In this document: positions 1 through 7,800 of the stretch, in pieces
How positions within the stretch are numbered: position 1 is the stretch's first letter
How the letters are laid out: each line of letters begins with the position of its first letter
Assembly (NCBI GenBank): GCA_041392835.1
Contig: JAWKLF010000001.1
Span: forward strand, 930,001 to 994,000
Length of the DNA stretch: 64,000 nucleotides
From: OLB11 sp041392835
Lineage (GTDB): Bacteria; Bacteroidota; Bacteroidia; Chitinophagales; Chitinophagaceae
Reading direction: 5' to 3'
Made by a program: the position numbers and the translations under genes
The notes under the pieces: model-generated
Told to the model about the DNA's origin: nothing
The model's database searches: none
Seen by the model: only the letters and a program-made list of their open reading frames with translations

Positions 1-90
1 AAAAGTATGGGAGGAGCTAATAGAAAAAATGTAGTAAAGAATAAAAAGGTAAGTTTTTTGAGATTCATAGATTTTGTAGTTTGGTAAAGA
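1..90 (+). CDS. possible C-terminal tail of a gene entering from upstream
   Basis: Frame 1 is open from the first base to a TAA at 88-90 and would encode about 29 residues with several Lys and Arg, ending in FIDFVVW. The other two forward frames close within 35 bases. No function can be inferred. It could equally be non-coding; the only support is the open frame and a terminator-like hairpin shortly downstream at 184-207. Confidence 0.25.
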
Positions 91-183
91 TTTTATGGAG
101 AAAAAAGAATTCATTTCAAAAAAAAGAAAGAAAATGGAGCTTCCATGTCGGAAACTCAATAAAAGTATAAAATAATTTTAAAG

Positions 184-207
184 AACTCTAATAAATAGAG
201 TTTTTTT
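184..207 (+). terminator. intrinsic terminator hairpin
   Basis: A perfect 7-bp stem (AACTCTA / TAGAGTT) with a 5-base loop runs into a tract of seven T. It would end a transcript coming from the left edge of the window, before the GH25 gene at 263. A fragment CATGTCGGAA at 144-153 resembles the repeat described at 10664-10800. Confidence 0.6.
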
Positions 208-262
208 AACGAACCTGATTTTCGAATTCTAAATATTTTGTTGTCTATTTACAGCGTAGAGT

Positions 263-1012
263 ATGGCACTAACAAAACGACATAAAGTACAAATGATAAT
301 ATTCAGTATACTCTGCGTAAGTGCATTGATACTACAGCGATTTGTATTTAATACGCTACCTATACGCTATCCCAATTTTGGAATTAGTATTCCAGGAGGC
401 TATACAACTCACGGTATTGATGTGTCAAGATATCAAAAAAATATTGACTGGGACGCCGTATGCGAAATGGAAGATAGAGGGCATCGTATTTCTTTTGCTA
501 TCATTAAAGCTACAGAAGGTCTTCAATCCAAAGATCCTTATTTCGATAAAAATTGGCGCAATATTGAAAAAGCCCCATTGATACGAGGTGCCTATATGTA
601 TTTTCATCCTGGAAAAAATGGAAATAAACAGGCTGCTTTTTTTGCGGAGCATGTAAAACTTAAAAAAGGCGATTTGGCACCGGTTGTAGATATTGAAGAA
701 ACCAATCGTTCTAATACTGAAAAAATAAAAAAAAATTTACAAGATTGCCTACTTGCCTTGGAAAATATATACCATACAAAACCCATTATATATACCAATG
801 TAGATTTCTATAATCAGATTTTAGGAAGCGATTTTGATGAGTACCCATTTTGGGCAGCTCATTATCAACAACTACACGAACCGCGAACCGATAGGGACTG
901 GAGTATTTGGCAACATAGCGATAGAGGACACGTAAACGGTATAGAGGCATATGTGGATTTTAATGTAGTAAATGGCAGTATAGATGCCCTCAAAAAACTT
1001 TGTTTAGAATAG
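263..1012 (+). CDS. glycoside hydrolase family 25 lysozyme, membrane-anchored
   Basis: A 249-residue protein of the GH25 (Chalaropsis-type) muramidase family, which cleaves the MurNAc-GlcNAc bond of peptidoglycan. One N-terminal hydrophobic segment (about residues 9-25) acts as an uncleaved anchor or signal. The family signatures are in order: HGIDVSRYQ (50-58, with active-site Asp53), FAIIKATEG (78-86), RGAYMYFHP (108-116) and the catalytic DIE motif at 143-145, then YTNVDFY and a closing WQHSDRG...DFN strand. Length is normal for a single GH25 domain, with no wall-binding repeats. Probably works in the periplasm in cell-wall turnover or against other bacteria; which one cannot be told. Confidence 0.88.
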   Translation: MALTKRHKVQMIIFSILCVSALILQRFVFNTLPIRYPNFGISIPGGYTTHGIDVSRYQKNIDWDAVCEMEDRGHRISFAIIKATEGLQSKDPYFDKNWRNIEKAPLIRGAYMYFHPGKNGNKQAAFFAEHVKLKKGDLAPVVDIEETNRSNTEKIKKNLQDCLLALENIYHTKPIIYTNVDFYNQILGSDFDEYPFWAAHYQQLHEPRTDRDWSIWQHSDRGHVNGIEAYVDFNVVNGSIDALKKLCLE

Positions 1013-1060
1013 TATCAAAAAATCATGATACAAATCGGAAAACTATTTGCAAATTTCACA

Positions 1061-1068
1061 TACTTTTG
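1061..1068 (+). promoter_or_regulatory. TAnnTTTG -7 box upstream of the NuoG-like gene
   Basis: TACTTTTG fits the Bacteroidota primary-sigma -7 consensus. It ends five bases before the ATG at 1074 and lies inside the longer reading frame that begins at 1047, so it argues for the 1074 start and a very short or absent 5' leader. No good -33 TTTG is found at the usual distance. Confidence 0.45.
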
Positions 1069-1073
1069 TTGTT

Positions 1074-2147
1074 ATGAGTGATGTGCAAACACCCCCAAAA
1101 AGTACTTTTACGGTTACTATCGATAATATTACGATAGAAGTAGAACCGGGAACTACCGTATTGCAAGCAGCACGCCAAATTGGTGGCGATGTTACACCTC
1201 CAGCCATGTGTTTTTATAGCAAGTTAGAAGGTAGCGGTGGTAAATGCCGAACGTGCTTAGTGGAAATTGCAGCTGGCTCAACTAAAGATCCCCGACCTAT
1301 GCCTAAATTGCAAGCCAGTTGTCGCACAGCGGTAATGGATGGCATGATAGTAAAAAATATTACATCAGAAAAAGTGCCAGAAGCAAGAGCAGGGGTAGTA
1401 GAATTTTTACTTATGAATCATCCACTCGATTGCCCTATATGCGATCAGGCTGGTGAGTGCCATTTGCAAGATTTGGGCTATGAGCATGGTAAAGAATCTA
1501 CTCGTTTTGAATTTGAAAGAAGAACATTTGAAAAAGAAGATATAGGACCTTATATACAACTTCATATGAATCGATGCATCCTATGTTATAGATGCACTTA
1601 TGTAGCCAATCAACTTACAGATTGTAGAAGTCATGGAGTATTGCACAGAGGCGACCATGCAGAAATCTCAACATTAATTTCTAAAGCAATAGACAATGAC
1701 TTTTCGGGCAATATGATAGATGTATGCCCTGTTGGTGCTTTGACCGATAAAACATTCCGATTCAAAAATCGTGTTTGGTTTACAAAACCCGTATTAGCAC
1801 ACCGCGATTGTAAAAGTTGTTGTGGGCAAGTAACACTTTGGTACAGAGGTGATGATGTACTTAGAGTTACAGCAAGAAAAGATGCATGGGGCGAAGTAGC
1901 CGATGATGAACAAGGCAAACCAGGGTGGATTTGCAACACTTGCCGATTTGATAAAAAAGACACTGCAGACTGGACTATAGAAGGACCTATGAAGGTAGAT
2001 AGGCACAGTGTAATCAATCAAGGGCACTATGTAAAAGTTGCAAAACCACAAGAAACCTTTACCAAAGTCATGGATGGTAGAAGCCCAAAATTATTAATGG
2101 ATATACATCAGGTAAGCGATGTAAATACACCACATCAGAACAAATAG
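1074..2147 (+). CDS. short NuoG-like 2Fe-2S/4Fe-4S protein (complex I subunit G N-terminal part)
   Basis: The 357-residue product matches the N-terminal iron-sulfur half of NADH:quinone oxidoreductase subunit G. From the 1074 start: a [2Fe-2S] ferredoxin domain with Cys46, 58, 61 and 83; the His/Cys cluster HPLDCPICDQAGEC (about 116-129); a 4Fe-4S set at Cys168, 171, 174 and 218; then a C-terminal Cys-rich segment (CKSCCG ... CNTC) like the Fe4S4 domain that precedes the molybdopterin-type domain. That large domain is absent. Short NuoG forms of this size are usual in many Bacteroidota, so this is probably not a truncation. No other nuo gene is nearby. The frame extends up to 1047, but the promoter box and the family N-terminus favour 1074. 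Confidence 0.82.
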   Translation: MSDVQTPPKSTFTVTIDNITIEVEPGTTVLQAARQIGGDVTPPAMCFYSKLEGSGGKCRTCLVEIAAGSTKDPRPMPKLQASCRTAVMDGMIVKNITSEKVPEARAGVVEFLLMNHPLDCPICDQAGECHLQDLGYEHGKESTRFEFERRTFEKEDIGPYIQLHMNRCILCYRCTYVANQLTDCRSHGVLHRGDHAEISTLISKAIDNDFSGNMIDVCPVGALTDKTFRFKNRVWFTKPVLAHRDCKSCCGQVTLWYRGDDVLRVTARKDAWGEVADDEQGKPGWICNTCRFDKKDTADWTIEGPMKVDRHSVINQGHYVKVAKPQETFTKVMDGRSPKLLMDIHQVSDVNTPHQNK

Positions 2148-2429
2148 ATGCTAAAAAGATTACAAGAAAAATGGAAAGTATCTTTTGTACAATTGATACT
2201 TATTATTTGCACATTTGCTTTGGGTGGTAGTGCTACTGGCATAATAGCCAGAAAATGTATGCAATTTATAGCGATTGAACAAAGAGTGTTATGGCTTATA
2301 GTATATATATTGCTTGTTACACTGCTTTGGCCGTTTATGGTATTGTTGATAAGCATTCCATTTGGTCAGTTTACTTTTTTTAGAAAATATATTCAAAAAA
2401 TATTTCGACGCTTTAGAATGATAAAATAA
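2148..2429 (+). CDS. DUF6787-type small membrane protein
   Basis: A 93-residue protein whose ATG directly abuts the stop codon of the preceding gene, so the two are probably co-transcribed. A basic start (MLKRLQEKWKV) precedes two membrane segments (about 13-35 and 46-68), and a basic tail follows the motif FGQFTFFRKY. The pattern, including ALGGSATG and VTLLWP, matches the Bacteroidota family I know as DUF6787. Function is unknown. No enzyme motif is visible. Confidence 0.72.
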   Translation: MLKRLQEKWKVSFVQLILIICTFALGGSATGIIARKCMQFIAIEQRVLWLIVYILLVTLLWPFMVLLISIPFGQFTFFRKYIQKIFRRFRMIK

Positions 2430-2434
2430 TCAAC

Positions 2435-3322
2435 TTGTTTAAGAAAATTCAGCAAAAAGAAAGCTTTTTATTGGTAGGCATTATACTCAGTATGCTTATA
2501 TGGGGTATTAGCTGGCCTTCGGCAAAAGTACTAACTCGCTATGGAGCACCTTTGGATATAGCTATACTTCGATTTGCATTTACAGTGTTGTCGGTATGCT
2601 TCATTTTATTTTTTTCTAAAACATCATTTCGAATTACAAAACAAGGTTGGATTCCATTAAGTATTTCATCGGTATTAATGGCAGGCTATAGTCTACTTTT
2701 TTTTACAGGCATACAGAAAGGCATGCCAGGAGCTGGAGGTGTGTTGGTTACTACCATGACGCCTATAGTAACATTTTTTATAGCTGTTATAGTTTCAAAA
2801 AGAAAGTTAGCCAAACAAGAAAAAATTGGGTTGTTGGTTGGTTTAGTAGCTGGTGTTTTTTTGTTGAAGCTATGGGCTAATGCTTCACATATATTTGAGA
2901 GTGGTAATCTCTTTTTTATAGCAAGCACCTTTTTGTGGGCTATTTTGAGTCGTTTCACTGCAAAATCAAGAACCTATGGTTCTCCATTAGGATTCAGTTT
3001 TTGGATCTATGTTTTTTGTGTTCTCATACTTTTATGTTTTTCAAATCCGCTCCAAATAATGGAAATTTTAAAAAATGGCGATACACTTTTTTGGATGAAT
3101 TTGATATTTAACGGCATGGTCAATACAGGCATGGCAACCACTTTTTATTTTTTTGCCACATCCAAATTGGGTGCTGAAAAAACAAGTAGTTTTATTTATA
3201 TAGTACCCTTTGCTGCAGCATTTTTCTCATTTTTATTATTGCAAGAACATGTAGCTTGGAATACCATATTGGGTGGTTTGCTGGGTGTTTCTGCTGTTTG
3301 GATGATAAATAAAAAGAAATAA
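2435..3322 (+). CDS. DMT-superfamily EamA transporter
   Basis: A 295-residue polytopic inner-membrane protein with about ten hydrophobic helices in two repeated EamA halves. The first half starts with MLIWGISWPSAK and contains FTGIQKGMPGAGGVLVTTMT; the second ends with the conserved LLLQEHVAWNTILGG loop-helix. The family exports amino acids, nucleosides or other metabolites, and the substrate cannot be told here. The start is TTG, six bases after the previous stop. The first in-frame ATG lies well inside helix 1, so TTG is preferred. It is likely last in the operon beginning at 1074. Confidence 0.82.
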   Translation: MFKKIQQKESFLLVGIILSMLIWGISWPSAKVLTRYGAPLDIAILRFAFTVLSVCFILFFSKTSFRITKQGWIPLSISSVLMAGYSLLFFTGIQKGMPGAGGVLVTTMTPIVTFFIAVIVSKRKLAKQEKIGLLVGLVAGVFLLKLWANASHIFESGNLFFIASTFLWAILSRFTAKSRTYGSPLGFSFWIYVFCVLILLCFSNPLQIMEILKNGDTLFWMNLIFNGMVNTGMATTFYFFATSKLGAEKTSSFIYIVPFAAAFFSFLLLQEHVAWNTILGGLLGVSAVWMINKKK

Positions 3323-3429
3323 GGGACCCTTCTTTTTTTTTAACATAACATTGATAGATTTTTAACGCCTACCCATGAATAGATTTTCATGCTATAAAAT
3401 ATTTTTGTATCAACAAATTAGTCAAAATC

Positions 3430-4431
3430 ATGAAAAAATTATTTTTTATTTTACCATTTATCTTAGTAGCAAGCACAGTCAATGTATTGCTTGCGCAAAA
3501 TGTACAAGAAGAAAAAAAAGAAACTATCATTTTAGATGACAACGGCACATCTTCTAAAGGAACAACAATAGAAATTGTAAACGGAGATGTATTTGTAGAT
3601 GGAAAAAAAGTGACGGAAGGTGTGGATGGAAAAAACAAAAACGTAAAAATTATTAAGAAAAAAGTCATAATCAATGGAAAGGAAGTAGAAAACTCAGAAC
3701 AAGTAGTAGATGACGATGCAAACATGGAAATGCCTATGATGTGGGATATGGCTAGTAATAGACCCATGCTGGGCGTGAGCACCAAAGAAACCGAAACAAA
3801 TGAAGGAGCATTGATAGAACATGTTGTGCCAAACTCTACTGCAAGTAAAATGGGCTTGCAGCCTGGCGATATTATTACCAAAGTAAACGACAAAAATATT
3901 TTGACTCCAAAAGATTTGGTAGAAGCTATTTCTACTTGCAAAATAGGCCAGGAGGTGAAAATTACGTTTGAGCGAGATCATAAATTCTTAATGGAAAAGG
4001 CTACCTTGAGCGAAGGCAATTCTATGTTTTCTATGGAACGAAGCTTTCCATTTGGAGAAGATATTATGAAACAGTTTGAATTATTAATGTCTCCAGATAG
4101 AATGGGAGCACCTATGGGTGGAAGAAGTATGGGCTATCCTTATCAAAGCAAATCGCCTAAACTGGGTATACATGTAGAAGATAGAGCCGATGGCAATGGC
4201 GTTTTAGTTAATGAAGTAAATGAAAACTCTGCAGCTGATAAAGCCGGTATACTAAAAAACGATGTCATTACGTTATACAATGGAACACGTATAGAACAAG
4301 TAGATCAATTGGTAGAAGCTATTGCAAATGCTGGAAATAAAGAAAGTGTAGACGTAGAAATTCAGCGTAATGGTCAAAATAAAAAATTAAAAATTAAAAT
4401 ACCCAAACAATTAAAAAAGAAAGAATTATAA
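3430..4431 (+). CDS. periplasmic protein with two PDZ domains
   Basis: The 333-residue product begins with a Sec signal peptide (about 1-22, cut near VLLA|QN), then a charged linker rich in Lys, Asp and Glu. Two PDZ domains follow, at about 112-185 (LGVSTKE ... GLQPGDIITKVN) and 240-327 (LGIHVED ... GILKNDVITLYNG). A Met/Gly-rich spacer separates them. No protease domain with a catalytic Ser-His-Asp set is present, so this is not HtrA itself; it is more likely a periplasmic scaffold or chaperone that binds protein C-termini. It is followed by a strong terminator and appears to be monocistronic. A TATTTTTG box at 3400-3407 could be its promoter. Confidence 0.75.
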   Translation: MKKLFFILPFILVASTVNVLLAQNVQEEKKETIILDDNGTSSKGTTIEIVNGDVFVDGKKVTEGVDGKNKNVKIIKKKVIINGKEVENSEQVVDDDANMEMPMMWDMASNRPMLGVSTKETETNEGALIEHVVPNSTASKMGLQPGDIITKVNDKNILTPKDLVEAISTCKIGQEVKITFERDHKFLMEKATLSEGNSMFSMERSFPFGEDIMKQFELLMSPDRMGAPMGGRSMGYPYQSKSPKLGIHVEDRADGNGVLVNEVNENSAADKAGILKNDVITLYNGTRIEQVDQLVEAIANAGNKESVDVEIQRNGQNKKLKIKIPKQLKKKEL

Positions 4432-4463
4432 AGTTTGTAGTTTCGTAGTAGGTTTTAGTTTCA

Positions 4464-4502
4464 AAAAAAGTAGCTGTCTGAATTCAGGCAGCTACTTTTT
4501 AT
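4464..4502 (+). terminator. strong intrinsic terminator after the PDZ gene
   Basis: A nearly perfect 18-bp stem (AAAAAGTAGCTGTCTGAA with TTCAGGCAGCTACTTTTT) with T-runs on both sides. It should end transcription of the PDZ gene and separate it from the rluF-like gene starting at 4539. Confidence 0.85.
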
Positions 4503-4538
4503 TTAAGAATGCTGTCATAACTTTGAAAATATTCAATA

Positions 4539-5246
4539 ATGAGCATCAGTATAAATAAATATATTAGCGATAGCGGTTTTTGCTCTCGGCGCCAGGCCGA
4601 TGCACTAATAGAACAGGGTAGAGTATATATAAATGAGCAATTGGCCTTAAAAGGAAATCGAGTAGAAGAAAAAGATGTAGTGTATATAGACGATGAACCT
4701 TTGAAAAAACAAAACAAAGTAGTTTATATAGCATTAAATAAACCCAAAGGGATTACATGTACTACAGATAGGAGCGATAAAACAAATATTATAGATTTTG
4801 TCAATTTTCATCAGCGTATATTTCCTATAGGCCGATTGGATAAATTGTCCGATGGATTAATTTTTTTAACCAACGATGGTAATATCGTCAATAAAATATT
4901 GCGTTCAAGTAATCAGCATGAAAAACAATATCTTGTCTATGTAGATAAGCCCATTACACAAGAGTTTGTTGATACCATGAAAAAAGGAGTGAAGATAGAT
5001 GGTGTATGGACTAAAAAATGCCAAGTGATACCCAAAGGAAAAAATGCCTTTACTATCATTTTAAAACAAGGGCTAAATAGGCAAATAAGAAAAATGTGTG
5101 AGACCTTGGGTTACAAAGTTATTACACTTACTCGTACTCGTATTATGCATATTACGCTTCATAATATTAAGCCAGGCACTTGGCGATTTTTTACACCTCA
5201 GGAAATTAAAGAACTCAATGTATTATTGAAAGATTCTAATAACTAA
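4539..5246 (+). CDS. rluF: 23S rRNA pseudouridine synthase, RluF/RluB family
   Basis: A 235-residue pseudouridine synthase. Residues 1-55 form an S4 RNA-binding domain (INKYISDSGFCSRRQADALI). The RsuA/RluB/E/F-type catalytic domain carries GRLDKLSDGL with catalytic Asp at about 101, the ALNKPKGITCTT motif at 65-76 and the C-terminal motif GLNRQIRKMCETLGY. The last motif and RTRIMHITL are typical of RluF, which modifies 23S rRNA at U2604 in E. coli. RluB is the main alternative. It stands alone between a terminator and a membrane-protein gene. Confidence 0.85.
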   Translation: MSISINKYISDSGFCSRRQADALIEQGRVYINEQLALKGNRVEEKDVVYIDDEPLKKQNKVVYIALNKPKGITCTTDRSDKTNIIDFVNFHQRIFPIGRLDKLSDGLIFLTNDGNIVNKILRSSNQHEKQYLVYVDKPITQEFVDTMKKGVKIDGVWTKKCQVIPKGKNAFTIILKQGLNRQIRKMCETLGYKVITLTRTRIMHITLHNIKPGTWRFFTPQEIKELNVLLKDSNN

Positions 5247-5322
5247 GGTTTATTTATTTTTATGCAAAGGTTTTAGAAAAGAAATATTATGTATTACTTT
5301 TGAGAACAATCAGTATCATCTT

Positions 5323-6570
5323 TTGCAAGTCATTCTTTTTATCTTTTATGCGCTTCTTTTTATATACTTGTTTCATGTATATAATCTTAAACAAAATACA
5401 GGCTTATCTATTACTTTACTAGCAGTTATTTTTGTTTTAAAAATTATTTCGGGCTGCATTAACTTATATGTTCACGAACAAGAATATTTAACCAATGATA
5501 TTAGTTTTTATCATGCCATATCCATGCAGGAATTGGCAATATTACAAAAAGACCCTATGGCCTTTTTTAGAGAATGGTTGTTTAACTGGGGCGATATAGT
5601 ACATCATCTAAATATATTTTCTAAAGCCAATACAACGTATTGGAGCAATATCGGAACTCTATTTCATCAAAAATTTATGACCTTGAGTAATTTGTTTACT
5701 TTCGGTCACACGTATGTAAATATTATTTTTTACAATGTCTTTTTCTTTATTGGGCAGCTATTGTTGTATAAAGTTTTTTATTTGTTGCAACCCCAAAAGA
5801 AATACTATTATTTATTTTTTATTTTTTTAGTGCCCTCCATTTTGTTTTGGTGTAGTGGAGTACATAAAGAGGGCTGGATTTTATTTGGCGTAGGACTTCT
5901 TACTTTTTGTAGTTTTATGTATCATCGCTCTCAGCAAGTTCAATATTTACTTTTTGCTTTGTTGGCATTGTTCTTTATAGCGGTAATTCGTTATTTTTAT
6001 TTTTTTGTATTGGTTTTTCCTTTTGTATTATATATACTAAGTGCTTCTACAAAGCTCTCTGCCATCAGGCTGTATACTATTTCTTATTTCGTTTTGTTGA
6101 TAATGTTTTTTAGCATCAAATACATATCACCATCTATAGATCCTATGAGAATCGTTCAGAATAGACAAGAAACATTTTTTGAACTAAGAGGCTATAGTGA
6201 TATGCAAACACCAAAATTGGAAAATAATACATGGAGTTATATAAAGAATTTACCTACTGCCCTAAACCATATTTTTTTACGTCCTTATTTTCATGCATAC
6301 GATCCTGTAAAATACAAAGTAGCAGCTTTAGATACTTACTTAATTGCTTTTTGTTTAGGTATATTTCTTTTTTTGTTTAAAAGAATTTATTTAAAAGAGC
6401 CTTTATATGTATTTCTATTATTTTTTTCTTTATCTTCCTTGCTATTTATTGGATATACCATTCCCAATTGTGGCGCATTAGTCCGGTACAAAAGCGAATT
6501 TATGGCTATACTATTGGCATGTATGGTCAGTATAGCTTCTTTGAAAAATAGAATTCCTTTTATTCGTTAG
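5323..6570 (+). CDS. polytopic membrane protein of unknown function
   Basis: A 415-residue protein with roughly ten predicted membrane helices and a periplasmic loop near residues 55-125 rich in aromatic residues. The start appears to be TTG, directly before the first helix, since no nearby in-frame ATG exists. A TACTTTTG box sits at 5293-5300. Size, topology and the convergent GT2 gene at 6573 are reminiscent of surface-polysaccharide polymerases or GT-C type enzymes, but I see no diagnostic motif, so this is only context-based. It ends with a basic tail and a stop three bases before the neighbouring gene's stop on the other strand. Confidence 0.65.
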   Translation: MQVILFIFYALLFIYLFHVYNLKQNTGLSITLLAVIFVLKIISGCINLYVHEQEYLTNDISFYHAISMQELAILQKDPMAFFREWLFNWGDIVHHLNIFSKANTTYWSNIGTLFHQKFMTLSNLFTFGHTYVNIIFYNVFFFIGQLLLYKVFYLLQPQKKYYYLFFIFLVPSILFWCSGVHKEGWILFGVGLLTFCSFMYHRSQQVQYLLFALLALFFIAVIRYFYFFVLVFPFVLYILSASTKLSAIRLYTISYFVLLIMFFSIKYISPSIDPMRIVQNRQETFFELRGYSDMQTPKLENNTWSYIKNLPTALNHIFLRPYFHAYDPVKYKVAALDTYLIAFCLGIFLFLFKRIYLKEPLYVFLLFFSLSSLLFIGYTIPNCGALVRYKSEFMAILLACMVSIASLKNRIPFIR

Positions 6571-6572
6571 TT

Positions 6573-7289
6573 TTATTTAGCTTTCAGTAACCCATATTTT
6601 AAAATGCAATAAATAGCACGAAAACCATCTTTCCAACCAATTTTTTTTCCTTCTTCATAAGTTCTGCCATAATAAGAGATGCCTACTTCATAAATTCTAA
6701 TCTGTTTTATTTGCGAAATTTTAGCTGTAATTTCTGGTTCAAAACCAAAACGATTCTCTTTGATAGCTATACCCTGAATTATTTCTCTTTTGAACATTTT
6801 ATAACAAGTTTCCATATCGGTTAAATTCAAGTTGGTAAACATATTAGATAGGCGAGTTAAAAAATGATTGCCTATACTATGCCAAAAAAACAAAATGCGA
6901 TGTGGCTTACCACCTAAAAATCTGGAACCATATACTACATCCGCTACACCCAAAATAAAAGGCTTCAATAAGATAACATACTCTTCTGGATCGTATTCTA
7001 AATCGGCATCTTGAATGATTACCCAATCGCCTGAAGCTTTGTGAATGCCTGTTCGAATGGCTGCACCTTTGCCTTGGTTGACTTCGTGTTTAAAGTAATG
7101 GATAGGAAAGTTTGTATTGGATGATTGATATGCATGTATAGCTTCTTCTGTATTGTCTTTTGAACAATCATTGATGATTATAACTTCCTTTTCTATATCA
7201 TTCGGAAGTACTACATTTTTTATTTTGTCTAAAATAAAATGTATTGTTCGCCCTTCATTATAGGCGGGTATTACTATGCTTAGTTTCAT
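6573..7289 (-). CDS. GT2 family glycosyltransferase (DPM1/DPG synthase-like)
   Basis: A 238-residue soluble GT-A enzyme that transfers a sugar from a nucleotide donor, most likely to polyprenyl phosphate. Signatures: SIVIPAYNEG (4-13), the IINDCSKDNT nucleotide-binding turn (38-47), NQGKGAAIRTG (71-81), the metal-binding D-A-D triad at 94-96 and LTDMETCYKMF. The last motif is typical of the dolichyl-phosphate mannose/glucose synthase branch. There is no C-terminal membrane domain. It faces the membrane protein at 5323 tail to tail, so any functional link between the two is inferred. Confidence 0.85.
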   Translation of the reverse strand: MKLSIVIPAYNEGRTIHFILDKIKNVVLPNDIEKEVIIINDCSKDNTEEAIHAYQSSNTNFPIHYFKHEVNQGKGAAIRTGIHKASGDWVIIQDADLEYDPEEYVILLKPFILGVADVVYGSRFLGGKPHRILFFWHSIGNHFLTRLSNMFTNLNLTDMETCYKMFKREIIQGIAIKENRFGFEPEITAKISQIKQIRIYEVGISYYGRTYEEGKKIGWKDGFRAIYCILKYGLLKAK

Positions 7290-7455
7290 GTATTAGATTA
7301 AGTATGCCTGTAAAAATAGTATCAAAAAATATTGAAAATGAGTTTTGAACCGAGATTTTGCAGTAGAAGTATCGTAAACAACTACAAAAATTTGTATGTA
7401 AGATAAAAAAATAAGAGGATGTCAAGAGAAAGTATTTTTTTTGTAAAAAAAAACC

Positions 7456-7800
7456 ATGTCACAACAAGTTCAAGAATTTAATGAATACCGCGAAAGAATG
7501 AATCAGCTTATTTTGGAAAAACAAAATAAAGTCATCAATCGATTATTTAATTTAGATACTAATACTTATGCCGAAGGTGCATTAAGTACCAAGACAAAAG
7601 AAATGCTTGGGCTGGTAGCCTCTATGGTATTACGATGCGATGATTGTATCAAATATCATTTAGGCAAATGTTTTGAACAGGGCATTCTTACAGAGGAAAT
7701 GTATGAAATATTTGCAGTGGCCAATATAGTAGGAGGCACTATCGTAATACCACATACGCGCAGAGCAGCCGAATACTGGGAAGCATTAAATCAGATTTAA
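7456..7800 (+). CDS. carboxymuconolactone decarboxylase/AhpD-like protein
   Basis: A 114-residue all-helical protein with the family motif CDDCIKYHLGKC. Cys61, Cys64 and His68 form the redox CxxC-x3-H centre of AhpD-type alkyl-hydroperoxidase partners. The pattern KTKEMLGLVASMVLRC before it and the AVANIVGGTIVIPHTRRA region after it fit single-domain members. Family members act in peroxide defence, though many have unknown substrates. No peroxiredoxin gene lies beside it. Its stop codon overlaps that of the convergent gene by four bases. Confidence 0.82.
   Translation: MSQQVQEFNEYRERMNQLILEKQNKVINRLFNLDTNTYAEGALSTKTKEMLGLVASMVLRCDDCIKYHLGKCFEQGILTEEMYEIFAVANIVGGTIVIPHTRRAAEYWEALNQI

Noticed and set aside
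1631..2017. 128-residue minus-strand frame opposite the NuoG-like gene
   Set aside because: The plus strand encodes well-conserved iron-sulfur motifs throughout; the minus frame has no family likeness.
1074..2147. NuoG-like gene considered as a truncated pseudogene
   Set aside because: All iron-sulfur motifs are intact, the stop is followed immediately by the next gene, and short NuoG forms are common in Bacteroidota.
3387..3941. 184-residue open frame on the minus strand opposite the PDZ gene
   Set aside because: It is antisense to a gene with clear PDZ domains and a signal peptide; its Ser/Phe-rich translation is typical of a shadow frame.
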